In this document: piece by piece, positions 23,263-33,464 of the stretch | How the letters are laid out: each line of letters starts with the position of its first letter | Position numbering within the stretch: the stretch's first letter is position 1 | Assembly (NCBI RefSeq): GCF_900090225.1 | Contig: NZ_FMHY01000002.1 | Coordinates: forward strand, 3,038,001-3,102,000 | Length of the DNA stretch: 64,000 nt | Direction: 5' to 3' | Source: Micromonospora eburnea | GTDB lineage: Bacteria > Actinomycetota > Actinomycetes > Mycobacteriales > Micromonosporaceae | The notes under the pieces: generated by a model | Database searches by the model: none | The model's input: the letters and a program-made list of their open reading frames with translations, nothing else | Told to the model about the DNA's origin: nothing | Made by a program: the position numbers and the translations under genes

Positions 23263-24753
23263 TCAGCCGGCGGCCGGCGGCGGGACGGTGATGGAGCGCT
23301 TGAGGATCTTGCCGGTGGGCCCCTTCGGCAGGGCCGGCACGACCCACACCTGGCGCGGGTACTTGTACGCCGCGAGCTGTCCCCGCACGTACTCCCGCAG
23401 CTCCTCCGGCGTGGCGGAAGCGCCGGGACGCAGCGCGACCACCGCCACCACCTCCTCGCCGAGGGTCGGGTGTGGGGTCCCGAGGACCGCCGCCTCGGCG
23501 ACGGCCGGGTGCTCGTAGAGCACCTCCTCGACCTCGCGCGGGTACACGTTGAAGCCGCCGCGGATCACCAGGTCCTTGGTGCGGTCGACGATGCGGTAGT
23601 AGCCGTCGGCGTCCCGGGTGCCCAGGTCGCCGGTGCGGAACCAGCCGTCGACGATCGCCTCGGCGGTCGCCTCCGGCCGCTGCCAGTAGCCCTTCATGAC
23701 GTTGTGCCCGCGGATCACGATCTCGCCGATCTCGCCGGTCGCGGCCGGCGTGCCGTCGGCGGTGCGCACGTCCATCTCCACGCCGTCGATCGGGGTGCCG
23801 ATGGTGCCCGGCTTGCGTGGCCGGTCCGGATGGTTGAACGAGGCGACGGGTGAGGTCTCGGAGAGGCCGTAACCCTCCAGGATCACGCAGCCGAACTTCT
23901 CCTCGAACCGGCGCAGCAGCTCCACCGGCATCGCCGCCCCGCCGGAGACGCAGGTCCGCAGCGCGGACAGGTCCGGCTCGCCGTCGCCGGCGGCGGCCAG
24001 CAGCGCCGCGTACATGGTCGGCACCCCGGCGAAGACGCTGGCCCGGTCGCGGACCAGGACCTCCAGCGCCTGCGCGGCGTCGAAGCGTGGCAGCAGGGCC
24101 AGGCAGGCCCCGACGGCGACCGCGCAGTTCAGCGCGACGGTCTGGCCGAACGAGTGGAACAGCGGCAGCGCGCCGAACATCACGTCGTCCGCGTCCAGCC
24201 CGAGCAGGGTCGCCCCGGTGACCTCGACGTTGCGGCGCAGGTTCTCGTGGGTCAGCTCGGCGCCCTTCGGCTGCCCGGTGGTGCCGGAGGTGTAGAGGAT
24301 GACGGCGGTGTCGTCGCCGGCCCGCTCGACCAGCCCGGCCGCCGGCTCGTACCCGGCCAGCAGCGCGGCGAGACCGTCGGGCGTCACGATCGTGCTCACC
24401 CCGTCGGCCCGGTCGACGCCGGCCTGCTCCGTGGTGTGCCAGGCGAGGATGCCGCGCGCCCCGGAGTCCTCCAGGTAGTAGTCGACCTCCCGGGGCTTGA
24501 GCAGCGGGTTCATCGGTACGACCACCGCGCCGGCGCGCAGGATGCCGTAGTAGCCCACCGCGAACTCGGGCACGTTCGGCAGCATCAACGCCACCCGGTC
24601 GCCGGGGACCACCCCCTGGGCCCGCAGGTAGCCGGCGCACCGGGCCGAGGCGTCGTCCAGCTCGGCGTAGCTGACCGTCCGGTCGCCGAGCCTGAGGGCC
24701 GGCCGCCGCGGGTCACGGGCGGCCGAGTCGACGAGGATCGAGGCGAGGTTCAT
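23263..24753 (-). CDS. Long-chain fatty-acid-CoA ligase-type AMP-binding enzyme
   Basis: 496 residues from ATG 24751-24753 (MNLASILVDSAA) with GGAG six bases before it. ANL-superfamily motifs are all present: P-loop VILYTSGTTGQPKGAELTH, LPLFHSFGQTVALN, SGGAAMPVELLRRFEEKFG, LEGYGLSETSP, the hinge TGDLGTRDADGYYRIVDRTKDLVIRGGFNVYPREVEEVL, and the C-terminal catalytic Lys in GPTGKILKRS. It activates a carboxylate with ATP and forms a CoA thioester in the cytoplasm. The chain length preference is not readable. The frame stays open upstream to 24993 but that part has no ribosome site or family similarity. Single gene with its own terminator. Confidence 0.94.
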   Translation of the reverse strand: MNLASILVDSAARDPRRPALRLGDRTVSYAELDDASARCAGYLRAQGVVPGDRVALMLPNVPEFAVGYYGILRAGAVVVPMNPLLKPREVDYYLEDSGARGILAWHTTEQAGVDRADGVSTIVTPDGLAALLAGYEPAAGLVERAGDDTAVILYTSGTTGQPKGAELTHENLRRNVEVTGATLLGLDADDVMFGALPLFHSFGQTVALNCAVAVGACLALLPRFDAAQALEVLVRDRASVFAGVPTMYAALLAAAGDGEPDLSALRTCVSGGAAMPVELLRRFEEKFGCVILEGYGLSETSPVASFNHPDRPRKPGTIGTPIDGVEMDVRTADGTPAATGEIGEIVIRGHNVMKGYWQRPEATAEAIVDGWFRTGDLGTRDADGYYRIVDRTKDLVIRGGFNVYPREVEEVLYEHPAVAEAAVLGTPHPTLGEEVVAVVALRPGASATPEELREYVRGQLAAYKYPRQVWVVPALPKGPTGKILKRSITVPPPAAG

Positions 24754-25071
24754 TTCCTGCTCCTTCACGCGCCGTTCAGTGCCGGACGATGGCGGCGGTC
24801 GGGCCGCCGGTCGTCGGGATCGGGTATCGGCCAGTTCGGTGACCGGGTGCGGCGATCGTTCCCGCCAGCGTGCGACGAGCGGTTCGGGCAGCGGCCCGGG
24901 TGTCCGGCCGAATATGCCACGCGGGGCGTGTCGCGCACCAGGGGCGGCCAGCTCGGCCAGGTCGGCCCGGAACGAGTCGGCGTCGACCAGCAAGTCTTGC
25001 GGTTAGACGCGGGCGGCCGTGCGGCCACAGAAACCTGATCCCCAAGACGTGATTTACACATCGGCAATGGG
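24754..25071. other. Interval upstream of two divergent genes
   Basis: About 320 bases between the acyl-CoA ligase start and the VOC gene. No gene is supported. An open minus frame here is continuous with the ligase and reads ADSFRADLAELAAPGARH, possibly a relic of another gene. AT-rich sequence at 25040-25071 is the likely promoter area for the plus-strand gene. Confidence 0.35.
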
Positions 25072-25077
25072 TACAGT
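25072..25077 (+). promoter_or_regulatory. -10 box of a probable leaderless transcript
   Basis: TACAGT ends six bases before the GTG start at 25084. No ribosome site lies between them. No good -35 was found at normal spacing. Confidence 0.45.
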
Positions 25078-25083
25078 GGCGCG

Positions 25084-25770
25084 GTGCAGAACGGAGTGCG
25101 GGCCCAGGTGCCGGTGCTGTACGTCGCGGACACCGACGCCGCGCGACGCTTCTACGAGCTCTTCGGCTACTCCGAGCTGCTCAGCGGCGGTGACGGCGAG
25201 TCCCGCTGGTCGTACCTGCGGTGTGCGGAGCAGGCCCTGCTGCTCGCCGAGGTCACCCCACGCCTGATCACCGTCGAGCTGCCCCTGCTCATCTACCTCT
25301 ACGTGGACGACCTCGCGGCGGTGGTCGACCGCCTGGCCGCCGCCGGGCACGCCGTCGAGCGGGCCGGACACCCCGAGCACGCCCCAGGCGGTGAGTGCCG
25401 CACCACCGACCCCGACGGCACCGTGGTCGTTTTCGGACAACGCCAGGCCGTACCCGAGCAGTCCCGCGGCCCGCATGACGGCGGGATGGCCCCGTTCTCG
25501 CTGATCCGCGAGGCCGCCGAGCGGGTCAGCCGACGGGGCGGCGCGCCGGCCCGCTGCCAGATCGGCGGCCCGCGCGGCGAGGCGTGCACGGCGCCGGCCG
25601 AGGTGAAACTCGCCGACTCCTGGGGCGACACGGTGTGGGGCTGCCTGCCCCACGCCGACGAGACCCTGCTCAGCGCACGGGGTGCGTTCCTGGCCACCCA
25701 GGACGGGACGGGACTCGCCGCGTTCCTGCGCGCCCGGCGGGCCCAGTCGGGCGACACGGTACCGGGCTGA
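25084..25770 (+). CDS. VOC-family (glyoxalase/bleomycin-resistance fold) protein with extra C-terminal domain
   Basis: 228 residues, GTG start, leaderless by position of the -10 box. Residues about 5-120 form one VOC module: VPVLYVADTDAARRFYELFGY, SYLRCAEQALLLAEV, LLIYLYVDDLAAVVDRLAAAGH, CRTTDPDGTVVVFGQ. Only one module of the usual pair is present. Residues about 125-228 form a separate region (PFSLIREAAERVSRRGG, ARCQIGGPRGEACTAPAEVKLADSWGDTVWGCLPHADE) with three Cys and one His that might bind a metal. I do not recognise this second region as a named domain. Role unknown; VOC proteins include resistance proteins and dioxygenases. Confidence 0.78.
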   Translation: MQNGVRAQVPVLYVADTDAARRFYELFGYSELLSGGDGESRWSYLRCAEQALLLAEVTPRLITVELPLLIYLYVDDLAAVVDRLAAAGHAVERAGHPEHAPGGECRTTDPDGTVVVFGQRQAVPEQSRGPHDGGMAPFSLIREAAERVSRRGGAPARCQIGGPRGEACTAPAEVKLADSWGDTVWGCLPHADETLLSARGAFLATQDGTGLAAFLRARRAQSGDTVPG

Positions 25771-25776
25771 ACCGCC

Positions 25777-26805
25777 TCAGCGCCGGTCCTCCGGACCGGG
25801 CTGCGGCACACCGCCCTCGGCCCGCGGGGCCTCGGCGGGCCGCCCGGCCGCGTCCCTGGCCCGCCCGGGCGGCTTCCTCGTCGGCCCGGCGGCCTCCGTC
25901 GGCTGCTGCGCCGCCCGGTCCGTCTTCTGCGCCGCCCGGTCCGCCTGCTGTGCCGATCCGGACGCCTGCTGCGGGACGATGTCGATGGCGGTGAACGGCT
26001 CGAAGATCCCCTCCTGACGGTCCCGGTCCCGCATCAGGTCGGCGCTCCACCGTGCGGCGGCCTGCCGCTCCGCGGCCATGTGCCGTCGGGCCCGAGCCAA
26101 TTCCTCGCTTATCGTCCTCGCCTCCTCGCCGCCCGCGGGGTCGTCGACGAACTCCTTCGCGATCGTCACCCAGCGGCGGTTCAACTCCTCGGCGTACCGG
26201 GCCCGCTTCAGGTACAGCTCGTACTGACACTCCAGCTCGATCATGCGTTCCCAGTACGGCCGCAGCGCCTGCTGGACCCGCTCGTCGTGGCGTACCCACA
26301 CCTCCGGTCGGCACTCGACGCTCACGCCGCCGTGGGCGTACCGCCACGGCCCCTCCGCGGCGAGCGCCGCCTGTAGGGCCACCTCCAGGTCACCCGCCCG
26401 GTGCGGCGGCAGGTCGCGGGCCCGGTCCGCCGCGGCCCGCCGCAACCGCTGGATCACGGCCGGCAGGAAGTAGCGCGCGTACCAGGTCAACGTCTCCGTA
26501 CGCAGGCCGGTCGCCGACCAGGTGAGCACGGCCCGGACGCTGAACGTGAACACGTGCCCCTTCGCGGCGACCGTGATCGGGCCCGCCCTCTCCCGGTGCT
26601 CGACGACCTCGTCCGGCGGGGGAGACAGCACCTCGCCCTCCGCCGCCGCCTGCAGCCTCCGCCACGCCGGCAGCAGGTGGCCCCACAGCGTACGCGCGAC
26701 CGCCATCAGCCGGGGGCCCGCTCGGCGGACCTGCTCCCGCCCCCGGTCCATCCACCGTGGCCGCCGGCCCGGCGGGTTCGCCCTCCCGCCCGACACGTCG
26801 GTCAT
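25777..26805 (-). CDS. Hypothetical protein with long helical region
   Basis: 342 residues from ATG 26803-26805 behind GGAGGAGGGG. A basic N-terminal part is followed by a segment that looks like a small beta-rich domain (GPITVAAKGHVFTFSVRAVLTWSATGLRTETLTWYARYF), then long amphipathic helices rich in Arg, Glu and Ala (LRPYWERMIELECQYELYLKRARYAEELNRRW) and a low-complexity Ala/Gln/Pro tail after about residue 270. There is no signal peptide or obvious membrane helix. The layout resembles SPFH/band-7-like actinobacterial proteins, but the match is weak. Its stop faces the VOC gene six bases away, convergently. Confidence 0.65.
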   Translation of the reverse strand: MTDVSGGRANPPGRRPRWMDRGREQVRRAGPRLMAVARTLWGHLLPAWRRLQAAAEGEVLSPPPDEVVEHRERAGPITVAAKGHVFTFSVRAVLTWSATGLRTETLTWYARYFLPAVIQRLRRAAADRARDLPPHRAGDLEVALQAALAAEGPWRYAHGGVSVECRPEVWVRHDERVQQALRPYWERMIELECQYELYLKRARYAEELNRRWVTIAKEFVDDPAGGEEARTISEELARARRHMAAERQAAARWSADLMRDRDRQEGIFEPFTAIDIVPQQASGSAQQADRAAQKTDRAAQQPTEAAGPTRKPPGRARDAAGRPAEAPRAEGGVPQPGPEDRR

Positions 26806-27001
26806 CTTCCCCTCCTCCGCACCGTCAGCCGGTGCCACCGTCCGGCGGCGGGTGACTGGTCGAGGGGGTCGCGCTATCGGCGCGGACCAGCCGGGACGTG
26901 TCGACGGTGACGAACGTCGACCCACGCTAACAAGGCGGACGGCCGGCCGCCCGCAGCCGCGCGGGCGCACCTCGCGCACCCGGCTCGCCATCCCCCGGGA
27001 T

Positions 27002-28450
<1,449 letters not shown>

Positions 28451-28556
28451 TCAGCTGCTCCGCGCAGTCCAGCGGCGCGTATTTGCGAAATCCGTACCTG
28501 GCGAGTCGCTGTTTTCCGCAGGTTCTGGCTCCGGCCGGAGATTCTGCGCCACGAAC

Positions 28557-28577
28557 CCGGTCTTGTCGCAAGGCCCC
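28557..28577 (-). promoter_or_regulatory. Candidate rifamycin-associated element (RAE)
   Basis: On the minus strand this reads GGGGCCTTGCGACAAGACCG, an imperfect inverted repeat centred on CGA. An inverted repeat with a CTTGCGACAAG-like core has been reported upstream of rifamycin-inactivating genes in actinomycetes as the RAE. It lies about 130 bases before rox copy 1. The comparison to the published consensus is from memory. Confidence 0.65.
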
Positions 28578-28593
28578 CTGTGCGCTATATGTT

Positions 28594-28619
28594 AAGAGCG
28601 GCAGGGAATTGCCGCTCTT
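28594..28619. terminator. Perfect hairpin upstream of rox copy 1
   Basis: AAGAGCGGCA (28594-28603) and TGCCGCTCTT (28610-28619) form a 10-bp stem with a six-base loop. It lies between the candidate RAE and the divergent mgtC-like gene. It could insulate rox from read-through or be part of a longer 5' leader. The interval 28430-28761 holds no gene otherwise. Confidence 0.55.
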
Positions 28620-28761
28620 CATGCTTCTCTGTGTCCCGCTGGGCAAACGTTCGATCAGGGTGGCCCGCGCGAGCCGGCAGCTGGTGCGCGGCACCGGCCA
28701 GCGAGGATCAGGCGTGCAGCATCTGACCTGGTAGCCGCCGCACACGCCCTAGCCTGGACGC

Positions 28762-29478
28762 ATGACGGCGTGGGCATTCGGTGAGCCATCCGGCCAGGGC
28801 TGGCCGCAGGTGCTCGACCTGGTCCTGGCTTTCGTGCTGTCGGCCGCTATCGGGCTTGAGCGCGAGATCCGGCAGAAGAGCGCCGGCCTTCGTACGCACA
28901 CGCTTGTCGGCTTCGGCTCGGCCCTCATCGTGCTGGTTTCCAAGTACGGCTTCACCGACGTGTTGGGAACTCACGTCACGCTCGATCCCTCGCGGGTGGC
29001 GGCGCAGATCGTTTCTGGCATCGGGTTCATCGGTGGCGGCCTCATCTTCGTTCGCCGTGATGCCGTTCGGGGGCTGACCACGGCGGCGGTCGTGTGGGTG
29101 GCCGCCGCTGTCGGGATGGCGGCCGGCGCCGGGTTGTGGCTGCTCGCGATCGTGGTGACCGCCGGGCACTACCTCGTCGTGTTCGGGCTCACCCCGCTCG
29201 CGGCCAAACTCCCCCGCTCCCGGTCCGCCCCGGCCCGGCTTCGCCTGGTCTACCTGGACGGTCGAGGCACCCTGCGTGACGTGCTGACCGCCTGCGCCAG
29301 CCACGGGTTCACCATCGTTGATACCGCGATCAACCAGCAGGACGCCGGTCCCGACCCCCGTGCGATCGCTCTTCGGCTCACCGTTGAGGGCCGCCGTGAC
29401 ATCGGGGATCTGAAATCTGCCCTGGCCGCACTCGACGGCGTTATCGCCGTCTCATCGGACGACGGGATCGTCCGATGA
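28762..29478 (+). CDS. MgtC/SapB family membrane protein
   Basis: 238 residues. The ATG follows TAGCCT (28750-28755) by six bases, so the mRNA is probably leaderless. Helices fill residues about 15-150 with the MgtC signature: LAFVLSAAIGLEREIRQKSAGLRTHTLVGFGSALIVL, IVSGIGFIGGGLIFV, VRGLTTAAVVWVAAAVGMAAGAG. A cytosolic ACT-like C-terminal domain (LRLVYLDGRGTLRDVLTACASHGFTIVDTAI) completes the protein, as in full-length MgtC-related proteins. In pathogens MgtC inhibits the F-ATPase and supports growth at low magnesium; in actinomycetes its role is less clear. It is divergent from rox copy 1. Confidence 0.92.
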   Translation: MTAWAFGEPSGQGWPQVLDLVLAFVLSAAIGLEREIRQKSAGLRTHTLVGFGSALIVLVSKYGFTDVLGTHVTLDPSRVAAQIVSGIGFIGGGLIFVRRDAVRGLTTAAVVWVAAAVGMAAGAGLWLLAIVVTAGHYLVVFGLTPLAAKLPRSRSAPARLRLVYLDGRGTLRDVLTACASHGFTIVDTAINQQDAGPDPRAIALRLTVEGRRDIGDLKSALAALDGVIAVSSDDGIVR

Positions 29479-29602
29479 GCCGGCGGGCATGCTGTCGGAG
29501 TCGGTCCGGTGGTTATCAGAATCGGACACACAGCCTCCTGCCGGCCAGGTCTGCCCGTCGGGATCGTTGACGGCGGCCGCCGTGGCCGGCGCCCAGCCGG
29601 CC

Positions 29603-30505
29603 TCAGTCGAGCAGGGCGAGGAGTCGGCGCAGGGCCGGGTTCGTGCTGTCACGTGGCCAGGCCAGGGCGACGTCCACGGTGGGCACCGGGGCGGTGAAGC
29701 GGCGTAGCCGTACGCCGCGCAGCCGCAGCGCGCGGGCCCGGCCGGCGGGGACGGCCGCGACCACGTCTCCCTGCGCCACCGCCCGGAGCAGTTGCTCGTC
29801 GTCCGGCTCCTGTCGGACGAGCCGGAAGCCGCCGTGCGGCCAGACCTGGGCGATGGTGCGGTCGAACATGCCGGGGCCGTTCTCGCGCGGCCACATGACG
29901 GCCGGCAGGTCGACCACCTCGGCCCGGCTGATCCGGCGGCGGCCGGCGGCGAGGGGGTGGCCCGCGGGCAGGGCCAGCAGCAGCTCCTCGGTGTCGACGG
30001 TCCGGCAGGCCAACGCCGGCTCGTCGACCGGCGGACGGACGAACGCCGCGTCGAGCCGGCCGGCGAGCAGCCCGGCCACGTTCGGCGCCGTCCAGGCCGT
30101 CTCCGGGACCACCTCGACGTCCGGGTGGGCTGCCCGGAACCGGGCGACCAGCGCGTCGACCCGGCCGCCGCGCGCCGACCGGGTGTACGCCAGCCGGAGC
30201 CGACCGCCCCGCCCGCGTACCAGGTCCCGGATGCGGACGGCGCCCGCGTCCACCTCGGCGAGCAGCCGGGTGGCCTCTTCGGCGACCCGCGCCCCCACCT
30301 CCGTCAGGGTGCAGCCCCGGCTGGTGCGGTGCACGAGCGGCACGTTGAGCTGGCGTTCCAGGGCCCGGATCTGCTGGCTGAGCGCGGGCTGGGCGACGCG
30401 CAGCCGGGCGGCCGCCCGGGTGAAGTGCAGCTCCTCGGCGAGCACCGCGAAGTAGCGCAGCCTGCGCAGGTCCAACCAGGCGTCCAGGATCGGCGGGTCG
30501 GACAT
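29603..30505 (-). CDS. LysR-type transcriptional regulator
   Basis: 300 residues from ATG 30503-30505. The N-terminal winged helix-turn-helix is canonical (LRRLRYFAVLAEELHFTRAAARLRVAQPALSQQIRALERQLNVPLVHRTSRG), followed by the linker helix and a periplasmic-binding-protein-like effector domain (GRLRLAYTRSARGGRVDALVARFRAAHPDVEVV, LLLALPAGHPLA, GDVVAAVPAGRARAL). It sits divergently to a D-amino-acid oxidase gene, the usual arrangement of a LysR regulator and its target. A palindrome typical of LysR sites lies ten bases before its start, so it probably represses itself and activates the oxidase with an amino-acid-related effector. Confidence 0.93.
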   Translation of the reverse strand: MSDPPILDAWLDLRRLRYFAVLAEELHFTRAAARLRVAQPALSQQIRALERQLNVPLVHRTSRGCTLTEVGARVAEEATRLLAEVDAGAVRIRDLVRGRGGRLRLAYTRSARGGRVDALVARFRAAHPDVEVVPETAWTAPNVAGLLAGRLDAAFVRPPVDEPALACRTVDTEELLLALPAGHPLAAGRRRISRAEVVDLPAVMWPRENGPGMFDRTIAQVWPHGGFRLVRQEPDDEQLLRAVAQGDVVAAVPAGRARALRLRGVRLRRFTAPVPTVDVALAWPRDSTNPALRRLLALLD

Positions 30506-30514
30506 CGATCGATT

Positions 30515-30529
30515 ATAAGCGCTGCTTAT
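30515..30529. promoter_or_regulatory. LysR-type operator palindrome
   Basis: ATAAGCGCTGCTTAT is a perfect 15-bp palindrome of the AT-N11-AT kind bound by LysR proteins. It stands 10 bases before the regulator start and about 85 bases before the oxidase start, well placed for autoregulation and activation. Confidence 0.7.
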
Positions 30530-30611
30530 CGCCGCCTGTTGGATCCGTCTTGGACGGTGACCCGCCGAGGCGGCGACGATCCGAGTCCAACGGCACGAGC
30601 GAGGGGAGCGG

Positions 30612-31577
30612 ATGATGACGGCAGCGACGGACGTGGTGGTGGTCGGCGGCGGGATCGTCGGGCTGACGGCCGCGGTGACCCTTCAGCAGCGGGGCGCGCG
30701 GGTGACCGTGCTGGCCGCCGACGACCCGGCGGACACGGTGTCCACGGTGGCCGCCGCGGTCTGGTACCCGACCCACACCGACCAGGACCCCCGGGTGCTG
30801 CGCTGGGCGGCGGAGACGCACACGGAGCTGGGCCGCCAGGCGGCGGACGGCGTGCCGGGGGTGGTCGACCGGCCGACCCGGATGCTGCTGCGCCACCCGT
30901 ACGCCGGTCCGCCGTGGTGGGCGGAGGCGTGCGGGGACCTGGTGGCCGAGCCGGCGCGGCCGCCGTACACGGCGCTGCTGCGGTTCACCGCGCCGACGGT
31001 GGAGATGACGCCGTACCTGGCCTGGCTGCGGCAGCGGCTGGAGACCGGCGGCGGCCGGGTGCTGCGCCGTCGGGTGCGGCAGCTGGCCGACGCGTTCGCC
31101 ACCGCGCCGGTGGTCGTCAACGCGACCGGGCTGGCCGCGGGCCGGCTCGCCGCCGACCCGGCCGTGCATCCGGTGCGCGGGCATCTGGTGCTGGTGGCGA
31201 ACCCGGGGCTGACCGTCTCGGTGCGCGACGAGGACGACCCGGCCGGGATCACCTACGTGCACCCGCGCCGGCACGACGTGGTGCTCGGCGGCACGTACCA
31301 GCCCGGGGTGGGGCACACCGCGCCCGACCCGGACACGGCGGCGGCGATCCGGCGCCGGTGCGTGGCGCTGGTGCCGGAGCTGGCCGACGCGCCGGTGCTC
31401 GGCGAGCGGATCGGGCTGCGGCCGGCCCGGCACGGCGGCCCCCGGGTCGAGGTGGACCCGGACCCGGCGGGCCCGGCCGGCAGCCGGCTCGTGCACGCGT
31501 ACGGGCACGGCGGGGCGGGGGTCACCCTGGCCTGGGGGTGTGCCGCCGAGGTGGCGGATCTCGCCCTGGGCGGCTGA
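30612..31577 (+). CDS. FAD-dependent D-amino-acid oxidase
   Basis: 321 residues from ATG 30612 behind GGGGAG. The Rossmann FAD motif is VVVVGGGIVGLTAAVTLQQRG; family residues follow in AAAVWYPTHTD, TRMLLRHPYAG, TVEMTPYLAWLRQRL, VVNATGLAAGRLA, VHPVRGHLVLVANPG, THE substrate-lid region ITYVHPRRHDVVLGGTYQPG and the C-terminal ERIGLRPARHGGPRVEVD and HAYGHGGAGVTLAWGCA. DAAO deaminates D-amino acids to keto acids with release of ammonia and peroxide. It lacks a C-terminal peroxisome signal, as expected in bacteria. Control by the divergent LysR protein is likely. Length is typical of actinobacterial DAAO. Confidence 0.9.
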   Translation: MMTAATDVVVVGGGIVGLTAAVTLQQRGARVTVLAADDPADTVSTVAAAVWYPTHTDQDPRVLRWAAETHTELGRQAADGVPGVVDRPTRMLLRHPYAGPPWWAEACGDLVAEPARPPYTALLRFTAPTVEMTPYLAWLRQRLETGGGRVLRRRVRQLADAFATAPVVVNATGLAAGRLAADPAVHPVRGHLVLVANPGLTVSVRDEDDPAGITYVHPRRHDVVLGGTYQPGVGHTAPDPDTAAAIRRRCVALVPELADAPVLGERIGLRPARHGGPRVEVDPDPAGPAGSRLVHAYGHGGAGVTLAWGCAAEVADLALGG

Positions 31578-31589
31578 TCGGGGAGGCCC

Positions 31590-31624
31590 GCCCGGCAGGG
31601 GAGGCCCGGATTCCCCTGCCGGGC
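31590..31624. terminator. Bidirectional terminator
   Basis: A perfect 12-bp stem, GCCCGGCAGGGG (31590-31601) with CCCCTGCCGGGC (31613-31624), loop of 11. It lies between the convergent DAAO gene and the end of the desA-D operon and probably stops transcription from both sides. Confidence 0.8.
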
Positions 31625-31628
31625 CGGG

Positions 31629-33464
31629 TCAGCCGCCGCCCGTACGGGCCGACCGGACCCAGGCGGCGATGGGGTTGCGGAGGGTGCCGACGAGTTGCAG
31701 GGCGGCGGAGGGGTCGGCCAGGTCGACCATCTGCTGGTTGTCGCGGAGCTGGAGCCGGTTGAGGCAGGACAGGGCGAACTCGTCGGCGAAGAGGTCGTAC
31801 CGCCGGAACCGGTCGGCCAGGTGGGGCACCCGGTCGCGGTAGTCGACGGCGCAGCCGGCCACGGTCCGCCAGAACGCCTCCTCGGTCAGCACGCCCTCGG
31901 TGGCGAGCAGCGCGGCCAGGTGCCGGAAGAAGCAGTCGAACACGTCCGTGAAGATCGACAGCAGTCGCATGTCCTCCGGGACGTCCGCCTGGATCCGGCG
32001 TACCCGCTCGGGCAGGGGCACCGCCGGGTCCATCACCACGATCTCCTCGGCGATGTCCTTGAAGATCACCCGTGCCACGCGCCCGCCGTTCAGCACCAGG
32101 ATGACGTTCTCGCCGTGCGGCATGAACGCCAGGTCGTACGCGTAGAAGGCGTGCAGCAGCGGGACCAGGTACGCGTCCAGGTAGCGGCGCAGCCACTCCT
32201 CGGCGGGCAGTCCGGACTCGGCGATCAGCGCGGCGGCCAGCGAGCGGCCGTCCCGATCGGTGTGCAGCAGCGACGCCATGGTGGCCAGCCGCTGCCCCGG
32301 CTCCAGGCTTGGCACCGGGCTCTCCCGCCACAGCGCGGCGAGCATCTTCCGGTAGGGGGAGTGGCGGTCGGTGGCCGCCTCGAACTGCCGGTGCCGGTAG
32401 CCGATCGCGGCGCGTTCCCGCAGGATCGTCAGCCCGGTGGATCTGATCAGGTCGTCGCCGTCGAGCAGGTCGGCGAGCCAGTCGTTGATCGCCGGGGTCG
32501 CCGCCATGTACGCGGCGGACAGTCCGCGCAGGAAACCCATGTTCAGCACGGACAGGGCGGTCTTGACGTAGTCCCGGTGTGGCGCGGTGACGTTGAAGAA
32601 GGTCCGGATCGACTGCTGGGCGAGATGCTCGTCCGGGCCCTCGCCGAGGTAGACCAGCCGACGGGTGGCCACCTCGCCGGCGAAGGTGACCGAGATCCGG
32701 TTCCACCACTGCCACGGGTGGACCGGGAGGAGCAGGTAGTGGGCCGGGTCGAGACCGAGGTCGGTGAGGGTGGCGGCGAACCGGGCCAGGGTCTCGCCAC
32801 CGAGTTCCTGCCGGATGTGGGTGTCGTAGTCCAGGTCCGCCGTGCAGGTGAAGGTGGCGTGGTCGCGGTGCGCGGCCAGCCAGAGCAGGCGGACCGGCCG
32901 GCCGGCCTCCGGGGCGTACCGGTGGTAGTCGCGAAGCCCGAAGCCGAGCCGCCCGTTGTTGGCGACGAAGCAGGGGTGCCCCTCGGTCATGCCGGTCTCG
33001 ATGGTTTGGAAGTCGGCTCGGGCCAGTTCGGCGGCGGGCACCGGCGGTCGGCTGAGCTTGTACGCCGTACCGGCCAGTGTCGAGGTGATCTCCTCCAGGT
33101 AGACCGGCAGCACCTGGTCGGAGAGGCCGAGCGCGCCGCGCAGTTCGGTGCAGAACTCCAGGGCGTCCAGCGGCAGCTCGTACCCGTCCCGGTGTCGGGT
33201 GATGCTGTCCGGGTCGACGTGCCAGTGCTCCAGGGCCAGCATCCGGGCGGTGAACCGGTATTCGACGGTGTCGTCGTCGCTGCGCACCACGTACCGGTCG
33301 GCGTCGAGCGGCTCGGGGGTGAGCAGCCGCTCGTGGGCGAACTCGGCCAGCGCCTTGCGGACCAGCAGCCGGTTGGCGCGGTCCCAGTGCTCCGGGCTCA
33401 GGTGCGCGACCGACCGGTCCGGGGCGGGCGACGGGTCGGTCGCGGGGGAGTGGACGGGGTTCAC
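31629..33464 (-). CDS. desD: Desferrioxamine synthetase, NIS family
   Basis: 611 residues from GTG 33462-33464, whose G-T-G overlaps the desC stop (GTGA). This is an IucA/IucC-type NRPS-independent siderophore synthetase: ETGMTEGHPCFVANNGRLGFG is the ATP-binding core, LLPVHPWQWWN, SIRTFFNVTAPHRDYVKTALSVLNMGF, and LHAFYAYDLAFMPHGENVILVLNGGRVARVIFKDIAEEI are family blocks. It would adenylate the succinyl carboxylate of N-hydroxy-N-succinylcadaverine units and join and cyclise three of them to desferrioxamine E-type products. Last gene of desABCD; ends at a strong bidirectional terminator. Product size cannot be predicted from sequence. Confidence 0.95.
   Translation of the reverse strand: MNPVHSPATDPSPAPDRSVAHLSPEHWDRANRLLVRKALAEFAHERLLTPEPLDADRYVVRSDDDTVEYRFTARMLALEHWHVDPDSITRHRDGYELPLDALEFCTELRGALGLSDQVLPVYLEEITSTLAGTAYKLSRPPVPAAELARADFQTIETGMTEGHPCFVANNGRLGFGLRDYHRYAPEAGRPVRLLWLAAHRDHATFTCTADLDYDTHIRQELGGETLARFAATLTDLGLDPAHYLLLPVHPWQWWNRISVTFAGEVATRRLVYLGEGPDEHLAQQSIRTFFNVTAPHRDYVKTALSVLNMGFLRGLSAAYMAATPAINDWLADLLDGDDLIRSTGLTILRERAAIGYRHRQFEAATDRHSPYRKMLAALWRESPVPSLEPGQRLATMASLLHTDRDGRSLAAALIAESGLPAEEWLRRYLDAYLVPLLHAFYAYDLAFMPHGENVILVLNGGRVARVIFKDIAEEIVVMDPAVPLPERVRRIQADVPEDMRLLSIFTDVFDCFFRHLAALLATEGVLTEEAFWRTVAGCAVDYRDRVPHLADRFRRYDLFADEFALSCLNRLQLRDNQQMVDLADPSAALQLVGTLRNPIAAWVRSARTGGG

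Noticed and set aside
24754..24993. N-terminal extension of the acyl-CoA ligase
   Set aside because: The frame is open but lacks a ribosome site, and the family N-terminus begins at MNLASI behind GGAG.
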